A stretch of 64,000 nucleotides of DNA from assembly GCA_900557195.1 (NCBI GenBank), contig USRT01000006.1, positions 24,282-88,281 on the forward strand, in the 5' to 3' direction. The stretch is from an uncultured Clostridium sp. GTDB lineage: Bacteria; Bacillota; Clostridia; TANB77; CAG-508. The position numbers were made by a program, and so were the translations under genes. Under the pieces are notes generated by a model. That model had not been told where the DNA came from, made no database searches, and saw only the letters and a program-made list of their open reading frames with translations. This document shows, one piece after another, positions 1-9,077 of the stretch; positions within the stretch are counted from its first letter, which is position 1; every line of letters starts with the position of its first letter.

Positions 1-545
1 AAAATATTAACAAAAAGGTGTATGTAATTTTAGGATTTAATGATACTACTATATATTCTACAAAATATCAAAATGAAGATGTAACTGTTATACTACTAGA
101 ATCAACATTAGGAATGATAGATAATATAAAGATGTTACTTGCTCATGAATATACACATTGGATTAGAGAAAAAGAAATTAAACATGATATATTTGAAAAG
201 TGCATTGGAGAAAGATTTATTACTGAGGGAATAGCATGTAATTTTTCAGAACAAATAGTTCCAAGTAGAGAAGAGAGTTATTATACAATAGTTCCTAATA
301 CTACTGTTCAATGGGTTAAAAACAATATACAAGATATAGATAAGATTGTTAAAACAGAATTAGATAAAAATGATATGATGTATGACTTTTTCTATATGTT
401 TGCAATAACTAAAAATAAAATGCCAGTAAGAACAGGCTATGTTTATGGATATTTAAAAGTAAAAGAATACATGGAACATAATAATGTAAAAATAAAAGAT
501 GTTGTAAAAATGGATTGGAAGGATATATTTAAAAGACTTATATAA
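1..545 (+). CDS. Putative Zn-dependent protease, DUF2268-like (5' end cut by window)
   Basis: The frame is open to the left edge of the window, so this is the C-terminal part of a longer protein. It carries an HEYTH zinc-binding motif about 50 residues into the visible part, followed by an EGIA motif about 30 residues later. That spacing is typical of the DUF2268 family of predicted Zn-dependent proteases, in which the second motif supplies the third metal ligand. No signal peptide can be judged because the start is missing. The substrate is unknown. The family call rests on the HExxH plus EGxA pattern only. Confidence 0.6.
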   Translation, partial: NINKKVYVILGFNDTTIYSTKYQNEDVTVILLESTLGMIDNIKMLLAHEYTHWIREKEIKHDIFEKCIGERFITEGIACNFSEQIVPSREESYYTIVPNTTVQWVKNNIQDIDKIVKTELDKNDMMYDFFYMFAITKNKMPVRTGYVYGYLKVKEYMEHNNVKIKDVVKMDWKDIFKRLI

Positions 546-626
546 AAGATATAATATTTATGCCTTGGTGGATTAGACTACTTGCATTGAATGAATTGAG
601 CTATATGAATGAAAGGAGTATTACAT

Positions 627-1064
627 ATGAACAAAAAAACAATATTTGTATTTAAGGGGATTTTATTTAATAACGAAAATAAGGTTTTAATAGATAATAG
701 AAAAGAAGAAGGTTTAGAAGGTGCAAATGGAAAATGGGAAGTACCTGGAGGAAAAATAGAGTTTGGAGAAAGTCCTGAAGATGCAGTAAAAAGAGAATTA
801 TTAGAAGAAACTGGTTACAATGTTAAAGTAAAAAGCATAATTCCATATTCAAATGTAAGTTTATGGGAATATCCAGATTATATGCAACATACTGTAATAT
901 TTTTCTATATTTGTGAACTGATCGATAACAATCATATAGATATTCAAGATAAAAGAATTAATACATATAAATGGGTAAGTAGTAATGAATTAGAAAAATA
1001 TGATTTTTTACCAGGAAATAAAGAGGCAATAGAAGTAGCAATAAAAACAAAATTAGGAGGATAA
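627..1064 (+). CDS. Nudix hydrolase
   Basis: This 145-residue protein has a complete Nudix box (GGKIEFGESPEDAVKRELLE followed by ETGY), the Mg-binding motif of enzymes that hydrolyse nucleoside diphosphate-X compounds. The start at 627 is chosen because an AAGGAG ribosome binding site lies about ten bases upstream. An earlier in-frame ATG at 609 would overlap that site. The next gene starts one base after this stop and uses a GGAGG inside this gene's end, so the two are translationally coupled. The substrate cannot be told from sequence. It is one of five intact Nudix genes in the window. Confidence 0.9.
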   Translation: MNKKTIFVFKGILFNNENKVLIDNRKEEGLEGANGKWEVPGGKIEFGESPEDAVKRELLEETGYNVKVKSIIPYSNVSLWEYPDYMQHTVIFFYICELIDNNHIDIQDKRINTYKWVSSNELEKYDFLPGNKEAIEVAIKTKLGG

Positions 1065-1065
1065 A

Positions 1066-1647
1066 ATGAAAATAGGAATAGACATAGATGGAGTTTTAAT
1101 AGATTTTGAAGAAAGATTTAGATGTAAAGCAGAATTATTTCATTACATAGAAAGAAAAAATCCTAAACCAAAAGATAATGATTTTTATTGGGTTCAAGAT
1201 AATTATGAGTGGAGCGAAGAAGACTGGAATATATTTCAGGAAAAGTATTTACTTAGGTTAACAGAAGAATCAAATATTTTGCCAGGAGTTAAAGAAGTAT
1301 TAGAGTTATTAAAACAAGAAAATAATGAACTTATTATTATTTCAGCAAGAGGAACAGAGTTCGATGAAATGATAACTTTAGTAGAAAAGAAAATTAAAGA
1401 TAACAATTTGAAATTTGATAAGTATTATTGGAAAACACAAGATAAATTAAAAATATGTAAAGATGAGCAAATTGATATTATGATTGATGATAATCCAAAT
1501 ACTTGCCAAAAATTATCGCAAAATAATATAAAAACATTGTATTTTAGAAGTATATATGGCAAAAAAATACAAGAAAATGAGAATCTAAAAGAAGTCCATA
1601 ATTGGGGACAAGTTTATACAGCTATAAAAAATGGACTTGATTTTTAA
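1066..1647 (+). CDS. HAD-family 5'(3')-deoxyribonucleotidase-like phosphatase
   Basis: The N-terminus has the HAD motif I DIDGVL, with both catalytic aspartates, and later IISARG (motif II) and MIDDNP (motif IV). This arrangement matches the NT5C-type 5'-nucleotidase branch of the HAD superfamily, which dephosphorylates nucleoside monophosphates. It is coupled to the preceding Nudix gene, so the pair may form a small nucleotide-cleaning operon (inference). The stop codon lies at the edge of a long palindromic repeat that begins at 1644, so the repeat may have supplied the present C-terminus. Confidence 0.8.
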   Translation: MKIGIDIDGVLIDFEERFRCKAELFHYIERKNPKPKDNDFYWVQDNYEWSEEDWNIFQEKYLLRLTEESNILPGVKEVLELLKQENNELIIISARGTEFDEMITLVEKKIKDNNLKFDKYYWKTQDKLKICKDEQIDIMIDDNPNTCQKLSQNNIKTLYFRSIYGKKIQENENLKEVHNWGQVYTAIKNGLDF

Positions 1648-1764
1648 TGGACAAAAGTAGACAAAGGGACGGTTCTCTTGTCCAGTTTTGTCACGTAACT
1701 AAAATTAAACATATTTTTATATCAAAAGAAGTGGACAAGAGAACCGTGTCCCTTTGTCCATTAA
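1644..1764. repeat. Dispersed palindromic repeat, copy 1
   Basis: Two arms in inverted orientation, each containing the sequence GACAAAGGGACGGTTCTCTT or its complement, are separated by about 45 bases. The extreme ends TTAATGGACA and TGTCCATTAA are also inverted. The right arm has two extra bases in the centre. Related palindromes occur at 9870 and 35819. This looks like a REP/MITE-type element of the kind widespread in clostridia. It could also act as a terminator for the gene upstream. Confidence 0.8.
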
Positions 1765-1800
1765 TGAAAATCCTTAAAAGTATATGGAGGAATGTAACAG

Positions 1801-2664
1801 ATGGGAAAAATATTAATAAAATCTAATATAGAAGAACCAAAAATTATAGAAAAAGAAATACATGTTAACGATTATTTAACAAAATCTAATTTACCAGCTA
1901 GTGATTATGTAATAAATCCATATGTTGGGTGTCCACATGGCTGTAAATACTGTTATGCTAGTTTTATGAAAAGATTTACAGGGCATAAAGAAGATTGGGG
2001 AACATTTATCGATATTAAGAAATGTGATAAGGAAATAAATATAAAAAAATTAGAAAACAAAAATGTTTTTTTATCATCTGTAACTGATTGTTATAATAAA
2101 TTTGAAGAAAAATATGAATTAACTAGAAAAATCTTAAAACAATTAGTAAATGCTAACTGTTATCTTAGTATATCAACAAAATCTAAATTAATTTTAAGAG
2201 ATTTAGACTTGTTAAAACAAATAAAAAATATAACAGTATCAATGTCTATTAATACTTTAGACGAAGATTTTAGAAAAGATATGGATAATGCAAGCTCTAT
2301 ACAAGAAAGATTAAACACATTAAAAGAACTTCATAAAAATGGAATACATACAGTATTATTCATGTCTCCTATATTTCCATATATTACAAACTTTAAAGAA
2401 ATTATAGAAGTAAGCAAGGAATATATTGATGAGTATTGGTTTGAAAATCTAAATTTAAGAGGAGATTATAAAACTAGAATATTATTTTATATTCAAGATA
2501 AGTATCCTGAATTTATAAATGAATATAATGATATTTATATTAAAGGAAACAAACAATATTGGAAAGATTTATCAAAGCAAATAAAAGAGTATTGTGAAAA
2601 CAATAAAGTGAAATATATTAATTATTTTTATCATGAAGAATTGGTAAAGAATAAAAATAAATAA
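1801..2664 (+). CDS. Radical SAM protein, spore-photoproduct-lyase-like/Rv2578c type
   Basis: The 287-residue protein has the cluster motif CPHGCKYCYA at about residues 44-53, the CxxxCxxC signature that binds the catalytic 4Fe-4S cluster of radical SAM enzymes. The preceding NPYVGC is typical of the SPL-like subgroup. A GGAGG ribosome binding site precedes the ATG. The reaction is unknown for this subgroup. It lies alone between a palindromic repeat and a GNAT gene. Confidence 0.85.
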   Translation: MGKILIKSNIEEPKIIEKEIHVNDYLTKSNLPASDYVINPYVGCPHGCKYCYASFMKRFTGHKEDWGTFIDIKKCDKEINIKKLENKNVFLSSVTDCYNKFEEKYELTRKILKQLVNANCYLSISTKSKLILRDLDLLKQIKNITVSMSINTLDEDFRKDMDNASSIQERLNTLKELHKNGIHTVLFMSPIFPYITNFKEIIEVSKEYIDEYWFENLNLRGDYKTRILFYIQDKYPEFINEYNDIYIKGNKQYWKDLSKQIKEYCENNKVKYINYFYHEELVKNKNK

Positions 2665-2679
2665 GAGTGTGATGTGATA

Positions 2680-3120
2680 ATGAAAAGAGATAATATAATA
2701 GATGAAATACAGGAGAAAGATTTTATAGAACTACAAAAGATATTAAAAGATGCTTTGGGAAAGAATATAAGCTATGAAAAAATGCAGGAATCTTATAAAA
2801 TATTAATAAATAATAAGGATACCTATATATTAGGGTATTATATAAATGATAGTTTAGTAGGAACAGTAACTTTAAATATTTTAACATTAACTTCAGGAAA
2901 AGAAGCAATGATATGGGATATGGCAGTAAAAGAAGGATATAGAAGATTAGGGATAGCAACTAAATTAATGAATAAAGCAGAAGAAATAGCAAAAAGCTAT
3001 GAAGATGTAACTAGAATATGGTTATTTAGTGGATTTCAAAGAAAATGTGCACATAAGTTATACATAAAACTAGGATATGACGAGAACAGAGATAAAGCAT
3101 TTGTAAAGCAAATAAAGTAA
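2680..3120 (+). CDS. GNAT-family N-acetyltransferase
   Basis: The 146-residue protein has the acetyl-CoA binding motif A region, with DMAVKEGYRRLGIATKLM (the RxxGxA/G pattern), and a C-terminal HKLYIKLGY segment typical of GNAT enzymes. It probably transfers an acetyl group from acetyl-CoA to an amine; the substrate is unknown. The ATG at 2680 is preferred over a GTG two codons upstream. No strong ribosome binding site is visible, so the start is uncertain by a few codons. Confidence 0.85.
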   Translation: MKRDNIIDEIQEKDFIELQKILKDALGKNISYEKMQESYKILINNKDTYILGYYINDSLVGTVTLNILTLTSGKEAMIWDMAVKEGYRRLGIATKLMNKAEEIAKSYEDVTRIWLFSGFQRKCAHKLYIKLGYDENRDKAFVKQIK

Positions 3121-3130
3121 AGAAAATTGA

Positions 3131-3159
3131 TTGACAAGCCGAGATTGATATGTTAAAAT
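3131..3159 (+). promoter_or_regulatory. Consensus sigma-A promoter before a 5S rRNA fragment
   Basis: A perfect TTGACA (3131-3136) is followed after 17 bases by TAAAAT (3154-3159). The predicted start is near 3166, inside a 5S-like stretch. No coding gene follows for almost 400 bases, so the promoter probably drives the short RNA described next. Confidence 0.7.
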
Positions 3160-3160
3160 A

Positions 3161-3219
3161 GACGTTACGAATTTAGAGGGATACCTGTAACCATTCCGAA
3201 CACAGTAGTCAAACTCTAC
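3161..3219 (+). pseudogene. Truncated 5S rRNA (5' half only)
   Basis: The stretch contains the highly conserved 5S loop sequence CCATTCCGAACACAGTAGTC, preceded by a GGGATACCTG segment and followed by AACTCTA, in the order seen in the first half of Firmicute 5S rRNA. After 3219 the match stops. The conserved 3' half, including the CGCCGAxGGTA and GAGAGTAGG segments, is absent. It is preceded by a consensus promoter and followed about 100 bases later by a strong terminator, so a chimeric short RNA may still be made. Confidence 0.7.
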
Positions 3220-3317
3220 TTTTCCAGTATTTATATGATTTATTTATCATTTTTAAGTATTGCAAAATTAGAACTGACCTATAATATAACATGTATAAAA
3301 CAAGAAATCATATAGAT

Positions 3318-3349
3318 ACCAAGTATTAATAAAAATACTTGGTGTTTTT
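3318..3349 (+). terminator. Rho-independent terminator
   Basis: A perfect 10-bp stem (ACCAAGTATT with AATACTTGGT) is followed by GTTTTT. It ends the transcription unit that starts at the promoter at 3131. From 3351 to 3548 I see no further gene or signal. Confidence 0.8.
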
Positions 3350-3548
3350 GCGTTTTAAAAAACATATTATTAAATTTTTTTGAGGGTTAGAAAAAAGCAA
3401 TAAAGCTAATGGAGATTGGCAAATTATAAAAAGAGGAGGGATTAAGTTTTAGAAAAATAAATATATAAGAGCAAAAAAGTTACTTAACGTATGTAAGCAA
3501 GCTATGTTACTTTAAAAAATATATTTTGGAAAGGAAAAGTAAACTATT

Positions 3549-5736
3549 ATGGAAGAAGAAGTTTTTTTAGAAGAAAAAGAAAAATTAAAAGAGATTGTTC
3601 AAAAGATTACAGAAGAAGAATCAGAAATAGAAAATGCCTTAAGTGGTGCAAGTAAAAATTATGATCTAGAAAATATTGCAAATGCAAAAGTATTAGAGTC
3701 ACAAATAAAAAAATTATCAGACATAAAAAATATAAAAGATAAACCATATTTTGCAAGAATGGATTTTAAAGAAAATGCAAAAAAAATAGAAAAGTTCTAT
3801 ATAGGTAAAATTTCAATATTAGATAACAAAACATCATATCCAATTATAGTAGATTGGAGAGCACCAATTGCCAATTTATATTATGAAGGAAAAATAGGAA
3901 AAGGAGAATATGAAGCCTTAGATGAAAAAATAGAAGGAGAAATATTATTAAAAAGGCAATATATAATAGAAAATGGGAAATTAAAAAAATATGTAAATAT
4001 TAATGTTACAGGTAATGACGAATTATTAGAAAATGCTTTAGAAGAAAAAGCAGATGACAGATTAAAAAATATTGTTGCAACAATTCAAGATGAGCAAAAC
4101 AAAATAATAAGAGCAGACATAAGCTCACCACTTATTGTTCAAGGAGTTGCAGGGAGCGGAAAAACAACAATAGCACTTCATAGAATAGCATATCTAATTT
4201 ATAATTACGAAAAACAATTTAAACCAGAAGAATTTATGATAATAGCTCCAACAAAATTCTTCTTAAATTATATTTCAAACATTCTTCCAGATTTAGGAGT
4301 AAATAATGTTAAACAATGTACTTTTGAAGATTTTGCATATGATGTAATAGGAAAAAGATTAAAAATATCAGACAATAATGAAAAATTAGTTATAATAGTA
4401 AACAAAGCATTTGATGAAATAAACAAAGGTAAAATAGATATAATGATAAAAGAAGCAAAATACAAATCATCAATAAACTTTAAAAAAGTAATGGATGAAT
4501 ATTTATTAGAGGTAGAAAATAATTATCTTCCTAAAAATGATTTTTGCTTTAATGGATATACAATAATGAAGATAGAAGATATAAACTATTTATTTAAAGA
4601 AAATTATAAAATGTATAATTATAATACTAGAATAAATGAAATTGAAAAAAATTTAGTTTCTGAATTAAAAAAGAAAGCTCCAATAATAATAGATAATATA
4701 AAGAGAAAGCGAAGCGAAAAAATTAAAGATTTAACTGGAGAAAACAGAATAAAGGTATTTGATGAATATGAGAAAATAATAAAACTATTAGAAAAAGATT
4801 ATAAAAAAATAGTAAAAAAATACTTAAGTCAAATTGCAAAAAAAGACTGCATAAAATATTATAAAGAATTCATAGATAACTATTTAGAAGATTCAAATGA
4901 AGTAATGACATATTTAAAGAAAAATACAAGCAAAAATCTAGAAAATAATGAAATTTCTTTCGAGGATTTAGCTCCTATAATGTATATACAATTTAAAATA
5001 TTTGGAATAAAAGAAAATGCAAAAGTAAAACATGTTGTAATAGATGAAGCACAAGATTATGGAGAATTTCAATTTGATGTTTTAAAAACAATACTAAACA
5101 GTAATTCAATGACAATTCTTCGGAGATATAGCGCAAGGAGTTCATTATTATAGAGGTATAGAAAACTGGAAAAAATTTATAGATATCGAATTTAAAGATG
5201 TTAAAACAACATATACGACATTAAATAAAACATACAGAACTACTAAAGAAATAATGGATATTGCAAACTCTGTAATAAACAAATTACCAGATTTTGAAAA
5301 AGAATATATAGTTTTAGGTGACCCAGTAATCGACAGAAAAAACTCTGTAAATATTAAACAAAATAAAGATATAGATGAACTAATAAGTAATATAAATGAA
5401 AGAATAGATACCTATTTACAAAGTGGATATAAATCAATTGCAATAATAGGAAAGGATATGCCAGAATGTAAGCAAATTGAAAAGAAGATAAGTAAGATAA
5501 GAAAAGATGTAAAATTAATAAGGGGAAAAGATTCAGAATATAATTCTGGTATTTCTATTGTTCCATCATATCTTGCGAAAGGGCTTGAATTTGATTGTGT
5601 TATAATTAGCAATGCAAGTAAGATGCAATATACAAATAGTAGTTTAGATATAAAATTATTATATGTAACAATAACAAGAGCAATGAGTAAATTAGATATA
5701 TTTTATATGGGAGAGATGACTAATTTGTTAAAATAG
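3549..5736 (+). CDS. helD: HelD-like UvrD/Rep-family ATPase (RNA polymerase recycling), needs a +1 shift at CGG
   Basis: Read with one +1 shift at 5121 the product is about 728 residues, the normal size for HelD. The N-terminus is a charged coiled coil that in HelD enters the RNA polymerase secondary channel. A VDWRAPIANLYYE segment is typical of the family. Walker A is GVAGSGKTT near residue 200, motif II is VIDEAQDYGEFQ near 495, and motif III (TILGDIAQG) is exactly where the frame changes. The C-terminal helicase part (YLAKGLEFDCVIISNAS, LYVTITRA) lies in the second frame. HelD frees stalled RNA polymerase from DNA or RNA. In frame 0 the product would stop ten residues after the CGG, losing half of the ATPase. 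Confidence 0.88.
5121..5124 (+). other. +1 frameshift site 1: CTT [C] GGA
   Basis: Frame 0 reads CGG at codon 525 of the helD-like gene. Dropping the C at 5121 gives CTT GGA GAT and restores the conserved helicase motif III Leu-Gly-Asp. Confidence 0.85.
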
Positions 5737-5824
5737 ATATTGGATACATAGGTAATGGCTAGTATTTTGCTTTTTGTGTTTTTTATTCGATTGATATAAT
5801 AATTTTGGCGAAGAAAAATGAAAG

Positions 5825-5872
5825 AAACAATTATTAAAATTTAAAATTCAACAATTTTAGTAATTGTTTTTT
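5825..5872 (+). terminator. Rho-independent terminator
   Basis: A 17-bp stem with one G-U pair (AAACAATTATTAAAATT with AATTTTAGTAATTGTTT) runs into TTTTTT. It ends transcription from the helD-like gene. Confidence 0.7.
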
Positions 5873-5945
5873 ATTGAATTATAGTCAATTTAAATAATTT
5901 ATGATATACTAATAAGTGGTTAAGAAGAATATGGAGGGAAAGGTA

Positions 5946-6833
5946 ATGATTGACTTTACAAACGCGATAGAAGAATTTAACAATTATAAAGGTTCAGAAA
6001 AAAAGAAAACTTTAATATATAACGATAAAAAATATTTAGTTAAGTTCCCAGATCCAGTTAGAGAAAAAAATAAAAATATATCATATATTAATAATGCTTT
6101 TTCTGAATATATTGGAAGCAATGTATTTAAAATAGTAGGCATTAAAACACAAAATACTATATTAGGAAAGTATGAATATAATGGAAAAGAAAAGATAGTT
6201 TGTGCTTGTGAAGATTTTACAGATAATGAAAATGTATTATATGAATTTGAAAATTTAGCATTAAGTACAAATCCTGATAAAAAAATAGAAACAGAATTAA
6301 ATGACATACTGGAAGTTATAGAAGAAAGTCAAATGATTGACACAGAAAGTACTAAACAAAAGTTTTGGGATATGTTTATTATAGATAGTTTAATTGGAAA
6401 TACTGATAGACATAATGGAAACTGGGGATTCTTATTAAATAAAACTACGGGAAAGGCTGAATTTTCTCCAATCTATGATTGTGGCTCATGTTTAAATCCA
6501 ATGATTGAAGATGAAGAAATTGAGAAAATTAGTGAAACAGAATTAAAAAATTTAGCAATAAATTGTTATTCTTGTTTAAAAGAAGATGGCAAGAAAATTA
6601 ATTATATGTCATATATAAAACAAATAAAAAATGAGGAATGCAATGATGCTATTAAAAGATTATTTACAAGTATTAATATGGACGGAATAAAAAAATTCAT
6701 TGAAGATATAGAATGTATATCAAATATAAGAAAAGAGTTTTATAATAATATTATAGAGCAAAGATATGAGATTATAAAAAAGACATATGAAAATATAAGT
6801 TCAAAAGTAAAAAATAATAAAACAATAAAATAG
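5946..6833 (+). CDS. HipA/CtkA-like Ser/Thr kinase
   Basis: The protein has the HipA-type catalytic loop GNTDRHNGNWGF around residue 157 and a metal-binding PIYDCGSCL about 30 residues later, equivalent to the DFG-like motif of HipA and CtkA. It lacks the long N-terminal HipA domain, and no hipB-like repressor is adjacent, so it resembles the stand-alone CtkA form. It presumably phosphorylates a cellular protein; the target is unknown. The start at 5946 follows a GGAGGG site by about eight bases. Two further in-frame starts upstream lack such a site. Confidence 0.8.
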   Translation: MIDFTNAIEEFNNYKGSEKKKTLIYNDKKYLVKFPDPVREKNKNISYINNAFSEYIGSNVFKIVGIKTQNTILGKYEYNGKEKIVCACEDFTDNENVLYEFENLALSTNPDKKIETELNDILEVIEESQMIDTESTKQKFWDMFIIDSLIGNTDRHNGNWGFLLNKTTGKAEFSPIYDCGSCLNPMIEDEEIEKISETELKNLAINCYSCLKEDGKKINYMSYIKQIKNEECNDAIKRLFTSINMDGIKKFIEDIECISNIRKEFYNNIIEQRYEIIKKTYENISSKVKNNKTIK

Positions 6834-6857
6834 TAAGTTAAAAATAAAAAATGGGGA

Positions 6858-6887
6858 TTGACAAATATAAATTCTATATGATAAAAT
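6858..6887 (+). promoter_or_regulatory. Promoter of a small RNA
   Basis: TTGACA at 6858-6863 and TAAAAT at 6882-6887 are separated by 18 bases. The nearest gene starts almost 300 bases downstream, after a strong terminator, so the promoter appears to serve a non-coding transcript. Confidence 0.65.
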
Positions 6888-6893
6888 AGTAAA

Positions 6894-7040
6894 CATAATT
6901 TAAGAGTTTACCTAGAATATATATTTGAGCGGTAAAGGGCAATTATAAATATAAATGTTGCCTACACTTATTAAAGTAAGATTATATAAAGTCTTGCAAA
7001 GGAGTCTTAAAAAGATTTCTTTGTAAGGCTTTTTTGTTTT
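6894..7040 (+). ncRNA. Orphan structured RNA candidate, about 145 nt
   Basis: Between the promoter at 6858 and the terminator at 6990 there is no open reading frame with a ribosome binding site. The stretch can fold into paired segments: TTTACC (about 6906) with GGTAAA (about 6932), GGCAA with TTGCC, and a CTTA/TAAG hairpin. It matches none of the riboswitch consensus sequences I can recall (T-box, purine, TPP, SAM, c-di-GMP, preQ1, fluoride). It could be a leader of the ABC exporter at 7171 or an independent small RNA. Confidence 0.4.
6990..7040 (+). terminator. Rho-independent terminator of the small RNA
   Basis: AGTCTTGCAAAG pairs with CTTTGTAAGGCT (with G-U pairs) and is followed by TTTTTGTTTTTTT. 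Confidence 0.75.
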
Positions 7041-7170
7041 TTTATCTAAGAAAAATTTTAAAACTATGGCTTTCTATATAAAAAATGCAATTACTATACA
7101 GAAAGTTATATTGTAAAATTTCTATTATTAGCTAAAACATGTATAATATATAAATAGGGGGATGAAAAAT

Positions 7171-8152
7171 ATGAGTATAATACAAGTTAAAAATTTAAAC
7201 AAAGAATTTAAAATTAAAGAAAAAGAAAAGGGAATAAAAGGAAGCATAAAATCAATAATTAAACCTAAATATAGAATTGTTAAAGCAGTAAATGATATAA
7301 GCTTCGAAGTAGAAAAAGGAGAGATTCTAGCATTTATTGGACCAAACGGAGCAGGAAAAAGTACAACAATAAAAATGTTAACAGGAATTTTGTATCCAAG
7401 TAGTGGAGAGATAAAAGTAATGGAATTAGAACCATCAAAAAAACGAAAAACGCTATCACACAAAATAGGAACTGTTTTTGGACAAAAAGAACAACTATGG
7501 ACACATTTAACTCCATATGACAACTTTAAATTTTTTGGAGCAATATATGATATACCAAATAATGAAATAGAAGAAAGAATAGAAGATTTAAAAAATACAT
7601 TTGAAATACGGAGATTTTATAAATACACCAGTTAGAAATTTATCATTAGGACAAAGAATTAGATGTGAAATAGTAGCATCATTAATACATAAACCAGATA
7701 TATTGTTTTTAGATGAACCAACTATAGGATTAGATCCAGTTGTAAAAGAAAATATAAGAAATCTAATAAAAAAGATGAACAAAGAATATAATACAACAAT
7801 ATTTTTAACAAGTCATGATGTAGGTGATATAGAAAAACTATGTAAAAGAGTTATTATAGTCAATCATGGAAAAATAATAATGGATGATACAATGAATAAT
7901 TTAAAATATCATTATTTAAATAAAAAAATAATAGAAGTAAAAATGAAAGAAAATGTAAATTTAAAAAATGAAGAGGGTATAACAATATTAAAAGATAATG
8001 GCAACAGTTTTAAAATTGAATTAGACATTCAGAAGAAGAGTGTATCAGATATTATAAAAATGTTAGATGCAGATAAAATTATAGATATAAATATATCTAA
8101 TATACCATTAGAAGACATAATTACACAAATTTATAAAGGAGAAAAAATATAA
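7171..8152 (+). CDS. ABC-2 exporter ATP-binding subunit (COG4586 type), needs a +1 shift at CGG
   Basis: The two frames joined at 7609 give a 326-residue ATPase. Walker A is GPNGAGKST, the signature is LSLGQRIR, Walker B is ILFLDEPTIGLD, and the H-loop is TSHD. The ABC signature, Walker B and H-loop lie in the second frame, so the frame 0 product alone could not hydrolyse ATP. ATG 7171 is chosen because an AGGGGG site lies about ten bases upstream; ATG 7162 is too close to it. The gene is followed by two membrane proteins that form the permease. The exported substrate is unknown. Confidence 0.88.
7609..7612 (+). other. +1 frameshift site 2: ATA [C] GGA
   Basis: Frame 0 has CGG after ATA. Dropping the C restores Ile-Gly-Asp-Phe just before the NTPVRNLSLGQR signature region of the ATPase. 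Confidence 0.85.
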
Positions 8153-8285
8153 TTTAGAAATTAAATATTGGTAGAATAAATGATGTGTAAAAATTTCATA
8201 TTTTAATAATATACTGTAACCTATAACAAAAAGACTGTGAAAATATTATGAAAACCAAGAAAAAAGCACATTGAAGGAGGAAAAA

Positions 8286-9077
8286 ATGAAAAAATATTTA
8301 TACATTTACAAAGCAACATTAATAGAAAATTTAAATTATATACCCAATATTATTTTAGGATTTATAAATTTTTTTGTAATGATGTTTGTATTTTTAAATC
8401 TATGGCAATATATTTATTCAGATAGTAGTCAAATTATAAATGGATATACTAATTCGCAAATGATATGGTATGTGTTAATAACAGAAGTTTTATGGTTTGG
8501 TACAAGAAATAAAATTCTAACCAAAGAAATAAGTCAAGATATAAAATCTGGAAATATAGCATACAACATAAATAAACCATATAACTATGTTTTTTATATT
8601 ATAGCAAAACACTTAGGAGAAATTACAATCAAATTTATATTGTTTACAATAGTTGGAATAATTATAGGAATGTGTTTTGTGGGACCTATTGAAAATTTTA
8701 ATTTTATAAATATTGTATTTCTTTTAATAACTGTATTATTAGGAATATTAATAAATTCTATTCTAAGAATAATAATTAGTATATTTTCATTTTGGATAGA
8801 AGATTCAACACCATTCCATTGGGTGTATGATAAATTAATATTAGTACTTGGAACACTTTTTCCAATCGAAATGTTTCCAAAAGTTTTACAACCAATAATG
8901 AAATTTACACCAATATATGTTGTAACATATGGACCAGCAAAATTAATTATAGACTTTAGTATGCAAAATTTTATACATATTTTAGTGGCACAGATAATTT
9001 ATTTAGTAATTACAATATCATTAATAGTTATTCTATATAAAAAGGGGGTAAAGAAATTAAATGTTAATGGAGGCTAA
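8286..9077 (+). CDS. ABC-2 type permease subunit (COG4587 type)
   Basis: The 263-residue protein is hydrophobic, with about six predicted membrane segments, beginning with one near residues 20-40. It follows the ATPase gene and overlaps the next permease gene by 17 bases, as expected for a COG4586/COG4587/COG3694 three-subunit exporter. A strong AAGGAGG lies just before the ATG at 8286. The frame is intact and contains no CGG codon. Confidence 0.85.
   Translation: MKKYLYIYKATLIENLNYIPNIILGFINFFVMMFVFLNLWQYIYSDSSQIINGYTNSQMIWYVLITEVLWFGTRNKILTKEISQDIKSGNIAYNINKPYNYVFYIIAKHLGEITIKFILFTIVGIIIGMCFVGPIENFNFINIVFLLITVLLGILINSILRIIISIFSFWIEDSTPFHWVYDKLILVLGTLFPIEMFPKVLQPIMKFTPIYVVTYGPAKLIIDFSMQNFIHILVAQIIYLVITISLIVILYKKGVKKLNVNGG

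Noticed and set aside
1644..1764. CRISPR or insertion sequence
   Set aside because: It is a single palindrome with no spacer array and no transposase.
6894..7040. Known riboswitch (T-box, purine, preQ1, c-di-GMP) for the small RNA
   Set aside because: None of the conserved core sequences of these families is present.
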